DNA from: Hydnum rufescens UP504
Lineage: Eukaryota > Basidiomycota > Agaricomycetes > Cantharellales > Hydnaceae
Reading direction: 5' to 3'
Assembly: GCA_014904985.1 (NCBI GenBank)
Contig: MU129402.1
Location: 1-18,255, forward strand
Length of the DNA: 18,255 nucleotides
In this document: one piece after another, positions 1-11,087 of the stretch
Position numbering within the stretch: position 1 is the first letter of the stretch
How the letters are laid out: the number at the start of each line of letters is the position of its first letter
The notes under the pieces: generated by a model
What the model was told of the DNA's origin: nothing
Database searches by the model: none
What the model saw: the letters and a program-made list of their open reading frames with translations, nothing else
Position numbers and translations under genes: made by a program

Positions 1-336
1 ATGTATAGCTCATTGGTGCGACTGAGAGGAGCGGAGGCCCCGTGAATGGAACGATCTAGCCACCGAAAGTGTCTAAGGGAATTTGGTAACTACAGTACAG
101 AAGAATTACACCGCCGTATTGGGAAAGGAACCAGGATCCCAGGATCTATCCGTCTGCTCAAAGAAATCGATTCGAGGACTCCTTTTGTCCACCGCAGTCA
201 TTGTGGAGGCACTGTATTTAGAGGTAAACGAGAACCGGCGTTTTCCTGCGGATTACGCGGAATGCCAACCGTGAGACCACAGTCGTGGAGCAAATCCTCT
301 TCTTCCGTGTAAACACGACAGTCGGGGGGACCTCTC

Positions 337-345
337 TTTATATTT
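337..345 (+). promoter_or_regulatory. Conserved TTTATATTT in the 5' spacer, copy 1
   Basis: A T/A-rich word preserved in all three spacers (337, 5093 and 11187), 216-235 bp before the proposed start codon of the DUF6534-like gene. It could be a core promoter element, but the distance to the ATG is long and no transcript start is known. The rest of 1-558 shows no convincing gene; its small open frames are not kept in the other copies. Confidence 0.25.
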
Positions 346-558
346 GGTCATTAATCATTAATTCTGTCCTCCCTGATCTATGGTGAATTATGTCGGGATA
401 ACCTCAAGCCGTCCAAGCTCAAGCAAACCAGTTGCAGAAGAATCATCGCATCTCCGATACTGTTCACTCCACACTTCATTTAGCTCTCAATTGAGGTGAT
501 ATGTAACACATCTGAGCTTTCCATTTCCTTCCCCGATCCACTCCCTCTTTCCTTCGTC

Positions 559-2820
559 ATGGAGATAATGAACCTCACTCGGCTCAACCTCTTTGGTGGC
601 TCGTTCTTTGGTAACCTCATCACCGCTCTGTCGGTCTCCTCCAGCCTTAAGGATGGGCACGGCAGCACTGACCTAACGCATTTGTAAGATGCTTCGGTGT
701 CCTCACTGTCCAGACCTCTAGCTATTATCATGCATTCCCAAATGACGGAAGGCCGTTGAAACTGGTGGTACGTCTCTCCCTATTTCCTTGAAATGCGTAT
801 TCATCGCCCATTATCCGTCCCTTTCTCAGGTCGCCTTTTTATGGTGAGCATTGCACCCACTTATCTTTCGAGGCGTATTCCTCATCTTCCACTGTAAAGG
901 ATATTGGAAGCGTTTCAACTGTTGGTATCTCCTTTTCGGCGCTCTTCCACTATTGCCAGGAAATAATGTGGAGGCTTACTGTTGGTCGACACCATGTACA
1001 TTATACAGTGCATGCATTACCCAGTCTTTATATTGGTGGTTGTCGCGAATGACGATAATTCTTCGACTCTGGGGTGGGCGACATGGTGCGTATCGGGTGT
1101 CTCGCGGCCGTTGACCGTTCCTTCTCCTACCAACTCTCTCCACCCATGAAATCATTGCATATTTATAGGGAATTCCTAACATATCAAATCAACACAGTAA
1201 GTACTGAGTCAGTTCTTGTTGCAGACGCCCTTATCGTTGCTTTGGGGCTATCTACTTCAAGGTCTGCGCATCAGTCACTGTCCAGACGTTCTTCGCGTAT
1301 CGCGTCTATTCTCGTATGTCTTGCCTCATACCCTCGCTGGAGAAGCCTTGCATTCATTCTCCATGATTTCCATAGTGAGCGCCAATCTCTATATAGGAGT
1401 ACTTGTAGTAAGTTGTGGTCCTGATGTCGTAATAGATCAGTCTGAAGTCATGCGCTGATGTTGTAGCAAGCCCTGGTATTGCTTCAGTTCGGTTAGTCTT
1501 ACCCAATTATCACGGCCGATGGGCTTCTTCCATCTGATTCCTACCTTACCAGGATTCGGTGCCGGTTAGTACTCATCTTCGTTTGTCCAGATAGACTGTG
1601 GCTTATTGTAGTTCGATCAAATCGTGTTGGTGTGGTGCAGTGACCGCTGTCAAAGCGTATGCATCCCTGTATTCTCTTCGACAACGCCACAGCTAACGTG
1701 TTGGTCTAATTTGGTCGTATCTCTCCCTGTTGTAGAAACATGAATCTGGAATTTCAAGTGATGATTAAGGAATGTACATGGCTTATTGTGTTATGGCTCG
1801 CTATTCAGGTGCGTCTTGGCCACAATCTATCTGCCCTTGTTTCTAACACGCACCCTCTCCCCTTCGCTGATACATGGTACATGGTGTGATTATGTGGCTT
1901 TCAGGCAATCGCGGATATTGTGATTACGACATGCATGTGTCTCTTATTGCGACGTCGACGGACCGGGTTCCAGAAGTGCGTGTCCTGATACATTTATGAC
2001 GCCACATTCATGTACTAAACCGGGCCCTTTGTCTGATTAATGATCTCACGCATCATTGGGTGGCACAGGACTGATTCGGTAATCAACCGTATGGTATTGT
2101 ACACCATTAGTACGGGGTTGATCACCAGTGTTCTCTCGTGTTTCCTTCTTGTGATGGTACATTTCAGCAATATCTTTTCGTTTCAGAGTATGATAATTCC
2201 GCTGCTGAACTAATTATGGGGACAGTTTGCCAAATACGCGTTCCATTTTAGTGAAATCACTGTCGGCATGGTAGGTTACTCGATTTTTCCGTCTCCTGCT
2301 CGTTCGAGAATAAGCATATCTCTATACAAGGCTAATTCCTTGATTCTTTTCTAGCCACTGGGCGCGTTCTATTCCATCACCATGCTCGCCAAGTACCTCA
2401 ATATAATGTCTCATTATACGCGCGACTCTGAACACCTTAATTTTATGTTTGACCTTTCAGTTTACACATGCGAACGACACTCCGGGCGAGGCTTGCTACA
2501 CCAAGCCCCATGGAACTAGTCAGCTACTCTGTCAAAAAGAGAATGCGGCAGAATGCAGGGGATCGTGGAAGTGTACGTGCCAATGCTGCACATATCGTGA
2601 CCTTCGTAATATCAGGGGAATGAGGTGATGCTAACTGACAGTGATCGGAACTTGTCCTTTTTTCCAGGAAGAGAGGTTCCATGCTACGAGGATAAATATC
2701 ACCACCGACGTGGTAAGCGATGCTGTGGACATGAAACCGATGGTTCGCATTGGATGTTGCCTACATTTTTCATGCAGTTCAATAATCCTCCTTCTATTCT
2801 GGTGCTCACCAGAACGGTGA
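559..2820 (+). pseudogene. DUF6534-like multi-pass membrane protein gene, copy 1, frameshifted
   Basis: Spliced translation gives the landmarks of the agaricomycete DUF6534 family, whose biochemical role is unknown. Proposed exons: 559-629 (FGGSFFGNLITAL), 689-767 (TVQTSSYYHAFPNDG), 830-843 (VAFLW), 900-924 (WILEAFQLL), 1025-1085 (LYWWL), 1169-1196, 1262-1313 (VQTFFAYRVYS), 1376-1407, 1467-1491 and 1553-1564 (together LLQFGFGA), 1641 to about 1690, 1736-1808 (TWLIVLWLAIQ), 1905-1975 (ADIVIT, then RRRTGFQK), 2069-2156 (TDSVINRMVLYTISTG), with further exons to a stop at 2818-2820. The tail includes LRARLATP. Introns are about 50-100 bp with GT and AG ends; the junctions near 925-1024, 1690 and 2157-2400 are uncertain. 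Near 1041-1044 one base is missing relative to copies 2 and 3, shifting the frame inside the LYWWL..NYHNPL segment. The normal stop seen in the other copies is also lost, extending the end by a few codons. The family call is from memory of motifs. Confidence 0.62.
1314..1375 (+). other. Example intron of the DUF6534-like gene
   Basis: A 62-bp interval starting GTATGT and ending CCATAG. Removing it joins TCT C to TG AGC and restores the run RVYS-LSANLYIGVLV, which fits the family. The same boundaries and frame work in copies 2 and 3. It is given as the clearest single piece of evidence that the short open frames here are exons of one gene. Confidence 0.6.
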
Positions 2821-3239
2821 TACAAAGGTGGGGTTTACTGAGGTTCAGAGCCCTTTCTTGGGGGGGGGATCTGAACCAGATTCCAAGGATTCGATGTGGC
2901 CCCGACGAATAAGCAGTGGCCAGGTTTGAATGCGATGTGACTTTGGGTAGGTAGAAGTAGAGATATTCACCCTCAATCCCAGGCGCCATTCTCCTTAACG
3001 CAACACTTATGTAATTAAATCTAAATCTTGACTTTCTGCTCTGTCCGGGCGACCTCATCACAGGAAACAATGAGCGTTTTTGTCGCGTGCAGCAGAGCTG
3101 GTACTTCTATGGCTGTGAACAAGGGTCACGGCTTGCGTTGGACCCTGGAACAAAACTCAATAGACGCCAATGTCAAGAAGATTCCCTGTCGATTTGACTA
3201 GCACAGTATTGTAATATGAACCAGGACCAGTTCAATGAA
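2821..3239. other. Spacer between the two convergent parts of unit 1
   Basis: No coding frame is shared by the three copies here. The stretch includes a run of nine G at 2860-2868, discussed with the 15-G run of copy 3. It probably holds the 3' untranslated end of the plus-strand gene and, if real, of the minus-strand gene. Confidence 0.4.
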
Positions 3240-4792
3240 ATCAACTCATCGCTTTCAAGAACTCGTAAGGTTAAGAACGCGTGTACAGATTCTTGAGCCA
3301 GCTGCTAAGCTAAGCTGGAACTTGAAAAGGCAACCCCTAGACTCACCTGCCACTCGATCCCACGTACGCAGAGGAAGGTGATGGAACGGGGTAGAAGGGC
3401 TGGCAGCAGATTCAAAGCGTCGCCGAGAACGCCTCCATAGTACATTTGAGGTTTGACCTGTCTCGGTAACCCCAATTGTGCAGGAACCCGGGTCGTAAAA
3501 TGCACCTTTCTTGAGTCGACCCCAATTTGCGATGAGAAGCTTCCGCGGCAGAGACACACTCCAAGAGCCAGAGACAGGGAGCCAAGTCCATGGTGCCTGC
3601 TCGCAGAATGGCAGACCATGCATCAAGTGATAGAACTGGAGGGAGTGTCCGATCAAGGCTAGAAAATCGAGTGCAGAAATAAAGTCAGATCATCCGTTTC
3701 ACCAGAGAACGGACATCACTCTCTATGAAATGCTAAAATGACGAGACACCAGTGTATCGGAGAAAACGAACTGGGCCAAAGGAACATCAGAAAACATTCC
3801 GCATAGCTTGTCGAGGAAAGAACGAAGGGGGCCGACACGGAGCTGCAAAGAATGATCGAGGGGAGATCGGGGCTTAGAACGGCAGAGCGCCCTCGTCTCC
3901 ACGGGAGAAAAGACTTGCAGCACATGATCCTCATCACAATCTGAAGCAGCATCAAGATTCCACAGTGAGCGAAAACGAGGCGGATAAAACCTCGAATTGG
4001 GACGTTAGCCTTTTGGTTCAGAACAGGGGCTAAGACGCAACTCAGACGAGAGAACGGAGCAAAGAGCAAAGAGAACACCAGCAGGGACAAGCAGTTCGTC
4101 AAATTGCTGTCAAGGCTAGGAGATGAAGATTCATCGGCTGGGGTTTCAAGTGAACCGACCATGAAAGTGGATCGATTTCATCTTAAAAATCAGGGCGGAG
4201 CAACAGCTTGTCCAGGAGAAAGTCTTCCAGACCATAAAAATGAATGCCGTGAGGCTTAAGGTGAGAGCACGCTTTCATTGGAGTGCGGTGACTGGAGAGA
4301 TGGGGCAGAAGAATTCCCTTAGAAGCCGTAGGCGAATCCAAGTATACAAGTACGCATGAACGTCGGAAAGCGGTTGAGACATGTATCTTTGCTGGGCACA
4401 ATTGCCAGGATCGAGCACGTTATCATCCCGCAGGGCTTCCGTTTTCCGAGGATCCGCCAGGGCTGCTTCAAAACGTATGATAGGTCGTCGCAGAGTGCGG
4501 TACTACAGCGCTTATTAGGATCGATAGGGGCATTTTGCATCCTGAGGGTGTCTAGGGCATAGTGTCGTTGGAAAACACAAACCAGCATCCTCTTCACAGA
4601 ATTTCGCAAATACAGTAGCGGATGATGGTCTGGAAACAGATCTAACCGGGTTCCGCTGTAATAGAACTAGACGGGAGCTTATTCTGTGATCCGTCGAATA
4701 TCGTAGTTGATTGTGTGCGGACGTGGGCGGGAAGGTATGATGCCAGTAGTGGATTATTTTAGATATTCCGATATCCGCTGCAGCTTTTCCAT
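3240..4792 (-). pseudogene. Possible decayed minus-strand gene of unknown function, copy 1
   Basis: I do not recognise this gene. The case rests on protein-like stretches kept in the same minus-strand frame in the three units: near 4620-4560 FAKFCEEDAGLCFPTT (FAKFCEKDASLCFPTT in copy 2); near 4235-4185 GLEDFLLDKLLLRPDF (GLADFLLLDKLLLHHDF in copy 2); near 3935 ASDCDEDHV (ASDCDDDHV in copy 2, ASDCSVDYV in copy 3); and near 3640-3590 LPPVLSLDAWSAILRAGTMD (LPPVVSVGVWSLILREGTMD in copy 3). A splice-like donor GTGAGT lies at 3346-3341 with an acceptor CAG at 3304-3302. Stops and frame changes between the pieces mean it is either many short exons or decayed. It would converge on the DUF6534-like gene. 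It may not be a gene at all. Confidence 0.3.
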
Positions 4793-5092
4793 GCGCCGAG
4801 TTCTCGTATTTATATGTATAGCTCATTCGTGCGGCTGAGAGGAACGGAGGCGCCGTGAATGGAACGATCTAGCCACCGAAAGTGACTGAGGGAACTTTGT
4901 AACTACAGTACAGAAGAATCTCACCGCTTTACAGGGAAAGGAACCAGGATCTATCTGTCATCTGCTCAAAGAAATCGATTCGAGCACTCCTTTGTCCACC
5001 CCAGTCATTGTGGACGCGGGAGGTACAGACCGGAGATTTCCTGCGGATCACGCGGATTCCCAGCCAGTCTCCCATGTAAACACGGCAGTCTC

Positions 5093-5101
5093 TTTATATT
5101 T
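5093..5101 (+). promoter_or_regulatory. Conserved TTTATATTT in the 5' spacer, copy 2
   Basis: Counterpart of 337-345, 216 bp before the proposed start at 5309. The rest of the spacer 4814-5308 shows no gene. Confidence 0.25.
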
Positions 5102-5308
5102 AGGCATTAATTCTGTTCCCCCTGATCTGTGGTGAATCATGTCTGGATAACCTCCAGCCGCCCAAGCTCAAACAAACCAGTTGAAGAAGAATCATCGCAT
5201 CTCCGATACTCTTCAACTTCACACTTCATTTAGCCCTCAATTGAGGTGATATGTAACACATCTGAGCTTTCCATTTCCTTCGCCCATCCACGCCCTCTTT
5301 CCTTCGTC

Positions 5309-7556
5309 ATGGCAGTGAATGTCACTCGAGTCAACGTCTTTGGCGGCTCGTTCTTTGGTGACCTCCTCACTGCTTTCTCAGTCTCCTCCAGCCTTAAGGA
5401 TGGGCACGACAGCACTAACCTAATGTATTTGTAAGATGTTTCGGTGTCCTCACTGTCCAGACCTCTAGCTATTACCATGCATTCCCAAATGACAGAAGGC
5501 CGGTGAAATTGCTGGTACGTCTCTCGATATTCCCTTGAAATGCGCATCAATCCCCCATTATCTATCCCGTTCCTAGGTGGCCTTTTTATGGTGAGGATCG
5601 CACAGACTTATCTTTCGAGGCATATTCCTCATCTTCCATTGTAAAGGACTTTGCAAGCTTTTCAACTGTTGGTATCTTCCTTTCGGTGCTCTTCAACTGT
5701 TTCCAGGAAATACTGTGGATGCTTACTGTTGGCCGACGCCATGTATGCTATACAGTGTGTGCGTTACCTGGTCTTTATATTGGTGGTTGGTCATAAACTA
5801 CCATAATCCTTTGGTTCTGGGGCGGGCGACATGGTGCGTATCGGGTGGATCACGCCCGTTCACCCTTTCCTAACGATCCCCTCTACCCACGAAATAATCC
5901 CATATATATAGGGAGTTCTCAACATACCAAATCACCACAGTGAGTACTGAGTCCGCTCTTGTTGTCGATACTCTTATCTTGGCTTTGGCGCTATGTACTT
6001 CAAGGTCTTCGCATCAGTCACTGTCCAGACATTCTTCGCGCATCGCGTCTATTCTCGTAGGTCTTACTACATATCTTCGCCGGAGAAGCCTCGCATTCAT
6101 AATCCCACTTGATTTCCATAGTGAGCGCCAATCCCCATGTGGGCGTGCTTGTGGTATGTTGTGGCCCTGATATCGTAATAGATCAGTCTGAAGGCCATGT
6201 ACTATGGCTTTGTAGCTAGTCCTTGTGTTGCTTCAGCTCGGTCAGTCCGGCCCTATTAGCATTGCTTTCTGATGTGTTTCTTCTGTCTCATTCCCCCCGC
6301 GCTAGGACTTGGTGTCGGTTAGTACCCATCTTCGTATGTCTCTATGCATCGTGACTTATTGTATTCCGATTAAATCGATGCTTTGGCATGGTGCAGCAAC
6401 CAGCATCAAAGTGTATGCATCCCCGTATTCTCTTCGGCGAGGCCACAACTTACAACTTGGTGCTCTGATTGGTTGTATCTCTCACTGTTGTAGGAACACG
6501 AATCTAGAATTTCAAGCGGTACTTAAGGACTGTAAATGGCTCGTTGTTCCATGATTTACAATTCAAGTGCGTCCTAGCCACAATCCATCTGCCCTTGTTT
6601 CTAACACATACACCCACCCCTTCACTGATGCATGGTACATGGTGTGATTATGTGGTTTTCAGACAACCGCAGATATTGTGATTACGATATGTATGTGTCT
6701 CTTATTGCGACGTCGGCGGACGGGCTTCCAGAAGTGCGTATCCAGATACATTTGTGATGGCACATCCATGGCCTAAATGAGTCCCTTTGTGTGATTAATG
6801 ATCACGCGTCGTTACATGGCACAGGACTGATTCGGTAATCAACCGTATGGTACTTTACACCATTAGTACGGGTTGATCACTAGTGTTCTTTCGGTTTTCC
6901 TTCCTGTGGTGGTGCGTTTCAGTAACCTCCCTTCATTTTTCAGTATGATAATGCCAGTGCTGCACTAACGGGGGCAGTTTGCCACATACGGGTTCCATGT
7001 TAGTGGACTTGCTATCGCCCTAGTGGGTTACTCGATTTCTCGGTCTTCTGCTTGTTCGAGAATGAGCGTATTTCTATCCGCAACTGATTCCTTGATTCCA
7101 TTCTAGCCACTGCCCACATTGTATCCCATCACCATGCTCGCCAAGTACGCCCCTATAATATGTCTCGTTATACGTGCGATGCTGAACACCTTAATTTTAT
7201 GTTTGGCCTTCCAGTCTACACATGCGAACGTCACTCCGGGCGAGGCTTGATACACCAACCCCCCTTGAACTAATTAGCTACTCGATCAAAAAGCGAATGC
7301 GGCGGAATGCGGCGGATCATCGCAGTGTACGTCCCAATGCGTATATCGTGACCTTTGAAATATCAGGGGGATGAGGTGGTGCTAACTGACGGTGGTCGGA
7401 CCTTGTCTGTTTTTCTAGGAAGAGAGGCCCCATGATACAAGGATGAATATCCCCCCAGAGGCGATATGCAATGATGTGAACATACAACCGATGGTTCGTG
7501 TTCGATGTTACCTACATTTTTCATGCAGTTCAATGATCCGCTTTCTATCGTGGTGA
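5309..7556 (+). pseudogene. DUF6534-like membrane protein gene, copy 2, with stop and frameshift
   Basis: Collinear with the copy 1 gene and using mostly the same exon edges. Visible pieces are VNVFGGSFFGDLLTAF from 5309, the 14-base exon VAFLW (5577-5590), LYWWLVINYHNPL then GRATW (about 5773-5832), VQTFFAHRVYS (about 6024-6056), LVLLQLGLG across a splice, and RRRTGFQK before about 6732. The LYWWL segment is intact here, unlike copy 1. Three lesions are visible. The acceptor AG before LYWWL reads CTGG instead of CCAG or TCAG. A TGA at 6552-6554 replaces the second Trp of the WL...WL helix. The G run at 6870-6872 is one base shorter than in the other copies and brings a TGA at 6874-6876 into frame. 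The ancestral stop is TGA 7554-7556. It was probably a membrane protein of seven helices and is now not translatable in full. Confidence 0.6.
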
Positions 7557-8069
7557 CCTGTCAGAATAGAGATACGAATGTTCGGTTTGCTGTGGTTCAG
7601 GGCCCTGTTTTGGGAGGGACCTGAACCCCAGCCGGATTCGGTGTGGCCCCGCTGAATAAACAGTCCTGAGATACCGGTTTGTATTTTGAATGTCGAAGTC
7701 ACTTCGCGTGCGTACAAGTAGAGAAATTCTCCGTCCTTTATCAGGGGCGCCCCCTCACGACGAATCCTTAATGCAATACGTCTTTGGATGTAACTCCCTT
7801 CTGTTATAGATTCAATCTAGAGTTCCTTTCTGCTCTGTCCGGACGACCTCATCACAAGAAATAATGGACACTTCTATCGCGTCCACCAGAACTGTTATTT
7901 CCATGGCTATGTAACAAAACCGACGGTGTTGGCTGGTGACTTGCGTTGGACTCATAGAACCAATTAGACGCCTATCTTAACGAGATCAAAAGATACCTCG
8001 TCGATTTGACTAGCACCCTATTGTATGTAATATGAACCAGGACCACTACAGTTGAATCAACGCCCCGCT
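7557..8069. other. Spacer between convergent parts of unit 2
   Basis: No conserved coding frame seen. The G-rich site that is a long homopolymer in copies 1 and 3 is here a short interrupted GGGAGGG near 7613-7619. Confidence 0.35.
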
Positions 8070-9673
8070 CTCACAACCCGTAAGCTCGGGAAAGCGTGTA
8101 CGGACTCTTGAGCTACCTGGCGGATCTGGTAGAACTCACCTCACCTTCGACTCGAGCCGACTTAACGCAAAGCAAGTGGATGGAACGGGGTAGAGTGGCT
8201 GACGGATTTTAAAGCGTCGCCAAGTATGCGTCCATGCCATGTTTAAGGTTTGATGTGCCTCGGTAAACCTAATTGCGCAGGACCAGGTCGTAAAACCCCC
8301 ACTCCCGACCACCGAAGGCAGGAAGCAAAGTGCACAGCGCCTTCTCGCAGAATGAGAAACCACACCCCAACAGATAGAACTGGAGAGTGTGACGGACCAA
8401 AACCGGAAAATCGAGTGAGAGTTAGATCATCGATTTCAGGATATTGCGATATGCAACGTTAAAATGAGGAGGCACTAGTGTATTGGAGGAAACGAAATGG
8501 ACCAAAGGATCATCGGAAAATACTCCGCATGGTTTGCCGAGGAAAGAACAAAGGGCCCGACACAGGGATGTAAAGAATGGTTGAGGGAAAATCAGGACTT
8601 AGAACGGCAGCATGGAAGAAAAAACTTGGAGACATGATCGTCATCACAATCTGAAGCAGGGTCCGCACCAAGGGTGCACAACGATTGAAAACGAGGGGGA
8701 AACGAACAAATCTGATCAGGCGGATAAAAGTGCGGGCTGAGGCGTTAGCCTTGGTTTAGAGTAGGCGCCAAGGTGTAAGTATGAGCAGAGAACGGAGGAG
8801 GTGACAAAGAGAACCTCAGCAGGGACAAGCATCTCGTCAAATTGTCGTCAATGCGGCTCGGAGATGAAGACGCATCGGTTGGGATTCAAGTGAAGGCGGA
8901 TCGATTTCATCTTGAAAGTCATGGTGGAGCAACAGCTTGTCCAGAAGGAGAAAGTCTGCCAGACCATAAAGATCAATGTCGTGAGGCCGAAGGCGAGAGC
9001 ACGCTTTTATTGAGGTGCACCAATTGGAGAGATGAGGCAGAAGAATTCCCTTAGTAGCCGTAGGCGAATTCAACTACGCAAGGGCGCTTGAACGTCGGAG
9101 AGCGGGCGAGACTTATATATTCGCTGGGCACAATTGTAAGGACCGAACAGGCTCTCATCCTGTAGGACTTCCGCCTCCCGAGGATCTGCCCCGGCGGCTG
9201 CTTCAAAACGTATCACAAGTCACGCGGCGGTCACGTACCGGTCGCTGTCATGTGTCACAGATAGAGGCCATAATGCCATAGGATTAATACTCGGGAAATG
9301 AGCGTGTGCTGAACAGGTACAGTATCTCTGTTTACTTCGGGTAGGTCCATCCGACTTGGGATCTCTTTTATTTCTGCCTCGCATCAGACTTCTCGCAGAG
9401 CGCTTATTGGGATCGATAGGGTATTTGCCATCCTGAGGACACAATGTCGTTGGAAAACACAAACTAGCATCCTTTTCACAGAATTTCGCAAATACCTGAT
9501 GACCTCTCTGGAAACAGATCCAAGCGCTGGGTTCCGCTGTAATAAAACTGGACGGCAACTTATTCTGTGATCCGTCGTATATCGTATTTGATTGATTGGG
9601 AACGTGCGTGGAAAGGCATCATGTCGGTAGTGGATTATTTCAGGTATTCTGATATCCGCTGCAAGTTTGTCAT
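8070..9673 (-). pseudogene. Possible decayed minus-strand gene of unknown function, copy 2
   Basis: Counterpart of the minus-strand candidate at 3240-4792. The longest shared open stretches are about 9558-9400 (containing FAKFCEKDASLCFPTTLCP), 9073-8837 (containing GLADFLLLDKLLLHHDF) and the pieces DEMLVPAEVLF near 8850 and LSVGVWFLILREGAV near 8370-8330. About 165 bp at 9225-9392, absent from copy 1, stays open in the first frame, so the unit may originally have contained it. Function unknown; coding status is inferred only from frame conservation. Confidence 0.28.
9225..9392. other. Segment present in copy 2, absent from copy 1
   Basis: Flanks are shared: AAAACGTAT just before and AGCGCTTATT just after occur next to each other in copy 1 (4471-4515). 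The extra 165 bp or so is not recognisable as a known element, and I see no clear target-site duplication. In copy 3 this part of the unit is missing, so insertion in copy 2 and deletion in copy 1 cannot be told apart. Confidence 0.5.
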
Positions 9674-9920
9674 GCGCAGAGTTCTTGGATTTATTTGCGT
9701 AGCTCATTCGGAGGAGCGGGGGCGCCGTGAATGGAACGATCCAGGCACCAAAAGTTTCTGAGGGGTCTTGGTAACTACAGCCTCACCGCCTTACTGTATA
9801 ATAAATTTGTTGGGAAGGGACCTTGGATCCATCTGTTGTCTGCTCAAAGAAATCGGATATATATATGATCCGAGCACTCTTTGTCACTGTGGAGATGCCC
9901 TATCCAGAGGTAAATCATGC

Positions 9921-11087
9921 AGTCTGGAGACCCGATCCGAACTCTTTACTAAGTTTTAAAAAGAAAGCTTCACAATGCTGTTACTGTATCGCATCACTAT
10001 TGGCCTCACTTCTATCATTTGAATACATCGGTAGTGGCAACAAGCGCCAATCCCCGACTATCACTCACGGATATTTATATTTCCAGACACCTCGTTTCAG
10101 GAAAGATGTATATACCAATCGGTCGTGATTTATACACACTGGATGCTGGTCCAAAAATCCTTACCTTACTTACAATCTTGTCAATCTTCACTCTCCAACG
10201 TCAGGATTTCAGGTATGGGGGCATAAAAAAGAAGAAGTGCGCAGGAAAGTGGAGGAATACTTGTACTTTTTGAATAAGAAGCTTAAGAGAATTAGGCGAT
10301 AGTAATGGGGGGGCGATGCCCACCACTTACTAGCACTCCCATAGTCTTGGGGGAATCCTCCACGATCTCACGATGAAACACGAGTACCACAGCCCTCCTC
10401 AAGGTGCAATAGAGACAAGACACAAGCCTCGCCAGGAATCTTGTTCAGATCTGTGAGAATAGGAAGAAATCGTCTGGCGCCGCAGAATTCATTTTTCTCT
10501 AGCGAGTTGATGGGGCCTCGCTAGGCTGTTCATTCCTGCGGGCGACCTTGGAAGATATAAGGTCGAACTTGAAACGTTTGTCTTCGAGGTGCCGTGTGTG
10601 AGATGTACTATGGAGTGGGTTGTAATATGAAAAAACCGGCGGAAAACTGCCTAGTTAGCGAAATAGCAAATACGCTGTTTATATTTGCAAGTCATTGGTA
10701 ACATCTGGTCGAATTAGAGATGTTTAGCTGCCATGCTTAAATAATGTGGACGTGACTGATACAATATAATCAATGCGTATGGGGGGCAATGTAGAGAGTC
10801 GTCACGGCCCGATGCCATTGCGCATGACGAATCTCATGATAGTGGCTGATATGGCGGTGCTCGTAGTCATAGAGTCGCCGGCGTTTTCCTGACAGCCGTG
10901 GAAAATACAGCATTGGAAATGAAAAACTGGATCTCGTGACGATGACATCCACCTCTTTTACTGTACTGTGTAAGAGTGATGCTCTGTGAACTCTTTCATC
11001 TTGGGGCAGAAAAAGGCCCCAGATCGTTAGCGAAAAAAATGGACTCAGGGCCTCGCTCGATTCGACTCAATTCATGTCTCCCGTCCG
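9921..11087. other. Foreign DNA of about 1.17 kb inserted in the 5' spacer of copy 3
   Basis: Unit homology stops after AGAGGTAAA near 9918 and resumes at GGATTACGC near 11092; in copy 1 these points are only about 40 bp apart. The inserted stretch has no recognisable protein domain, no obvious terminal inverted repeats and no target duplication that I can see. Small open frames at 9768-10273 (plus) and 10770-10952 (minus) show no known motif. A 14-base match to the unit (CCGGCGTTTTCCTG, near 10878 and at 234-247) inside the insertion hints that the event was not a simple single insertion. Confidence 0.6.

Larger units (their letters stand above)
1..4813. repeat. Tandem unit, copy 1 (about 4.8 kb)
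   Basis: First of three head-to-tail copies. The start of the window lines up with position 4814 and again with about 9695: the stretch around the shared word GAATGGAACGATC recurs at 45, 4858 and 9729. The unit holds a 5' spacer (1-558), a plus-strand DUF6534-like pseudogene (559-2820) and a 2-kb part that may hold a convergent minus-strand gene. The period from copy 1 to copy 2 is 4813 bp. Because the window opens at the unit edge, the array may continue to the left. Confidence 0.9.
4814..9694. repeat. Tandem unit, copy 2 (about 4.9 kb)
   Basis: Second copy, collinear with copy 1 over its whole length. It differs by scattered substitutions, many short indels and about 165 bp at 9225-9392 that is absent from copy 1. 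Through the gene body it is the most divergent of the three, but its 5' spacer is very close to copy 1: 481-530 and 5231-5280 differ at one base in 50. Confidence 0.9.

Noticed and set aside
46..312. Open frame near the left edge
   Set aside because: The corresponding place in copies 2 and 3 is interrupted and the residues are not conserved; it lies in the spacer before the DUF6534-like gene.
1684..1735. Possible GC-AG intron (starting GCTAAC) in the DUF6534-like gene
   Set aside because: A splice is needed before the stop in this area, but the donor cannot be placed firmly: the three copies read GCTAACG, CTTACAA and GCTAACA.
3716..4162. Minus-strand open frame of 148 codons, hydrophobic, resembling a membrane protein
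   Set aside because: The frame is not kept through copies 2 and 3, and a neighbouring frame shows the better conserved residues, so the hydrophobic run is probably an accident of frame.
4790..4820. TATATGTATA at the unit join as a promoter for the minus-strand candidate
   Set aside because: The short frame starting next to it (4792 and 9673) ends in a stop after 12 codons in both copies, so start and promoter there are not supported.
9960..11080. Possible tRNA or other RNA gene in the copy 3 insertion
   Set aside because: Short self-complementary bits were seen, but no cloverleaf, no A and B box pair, and no known RNA motif.
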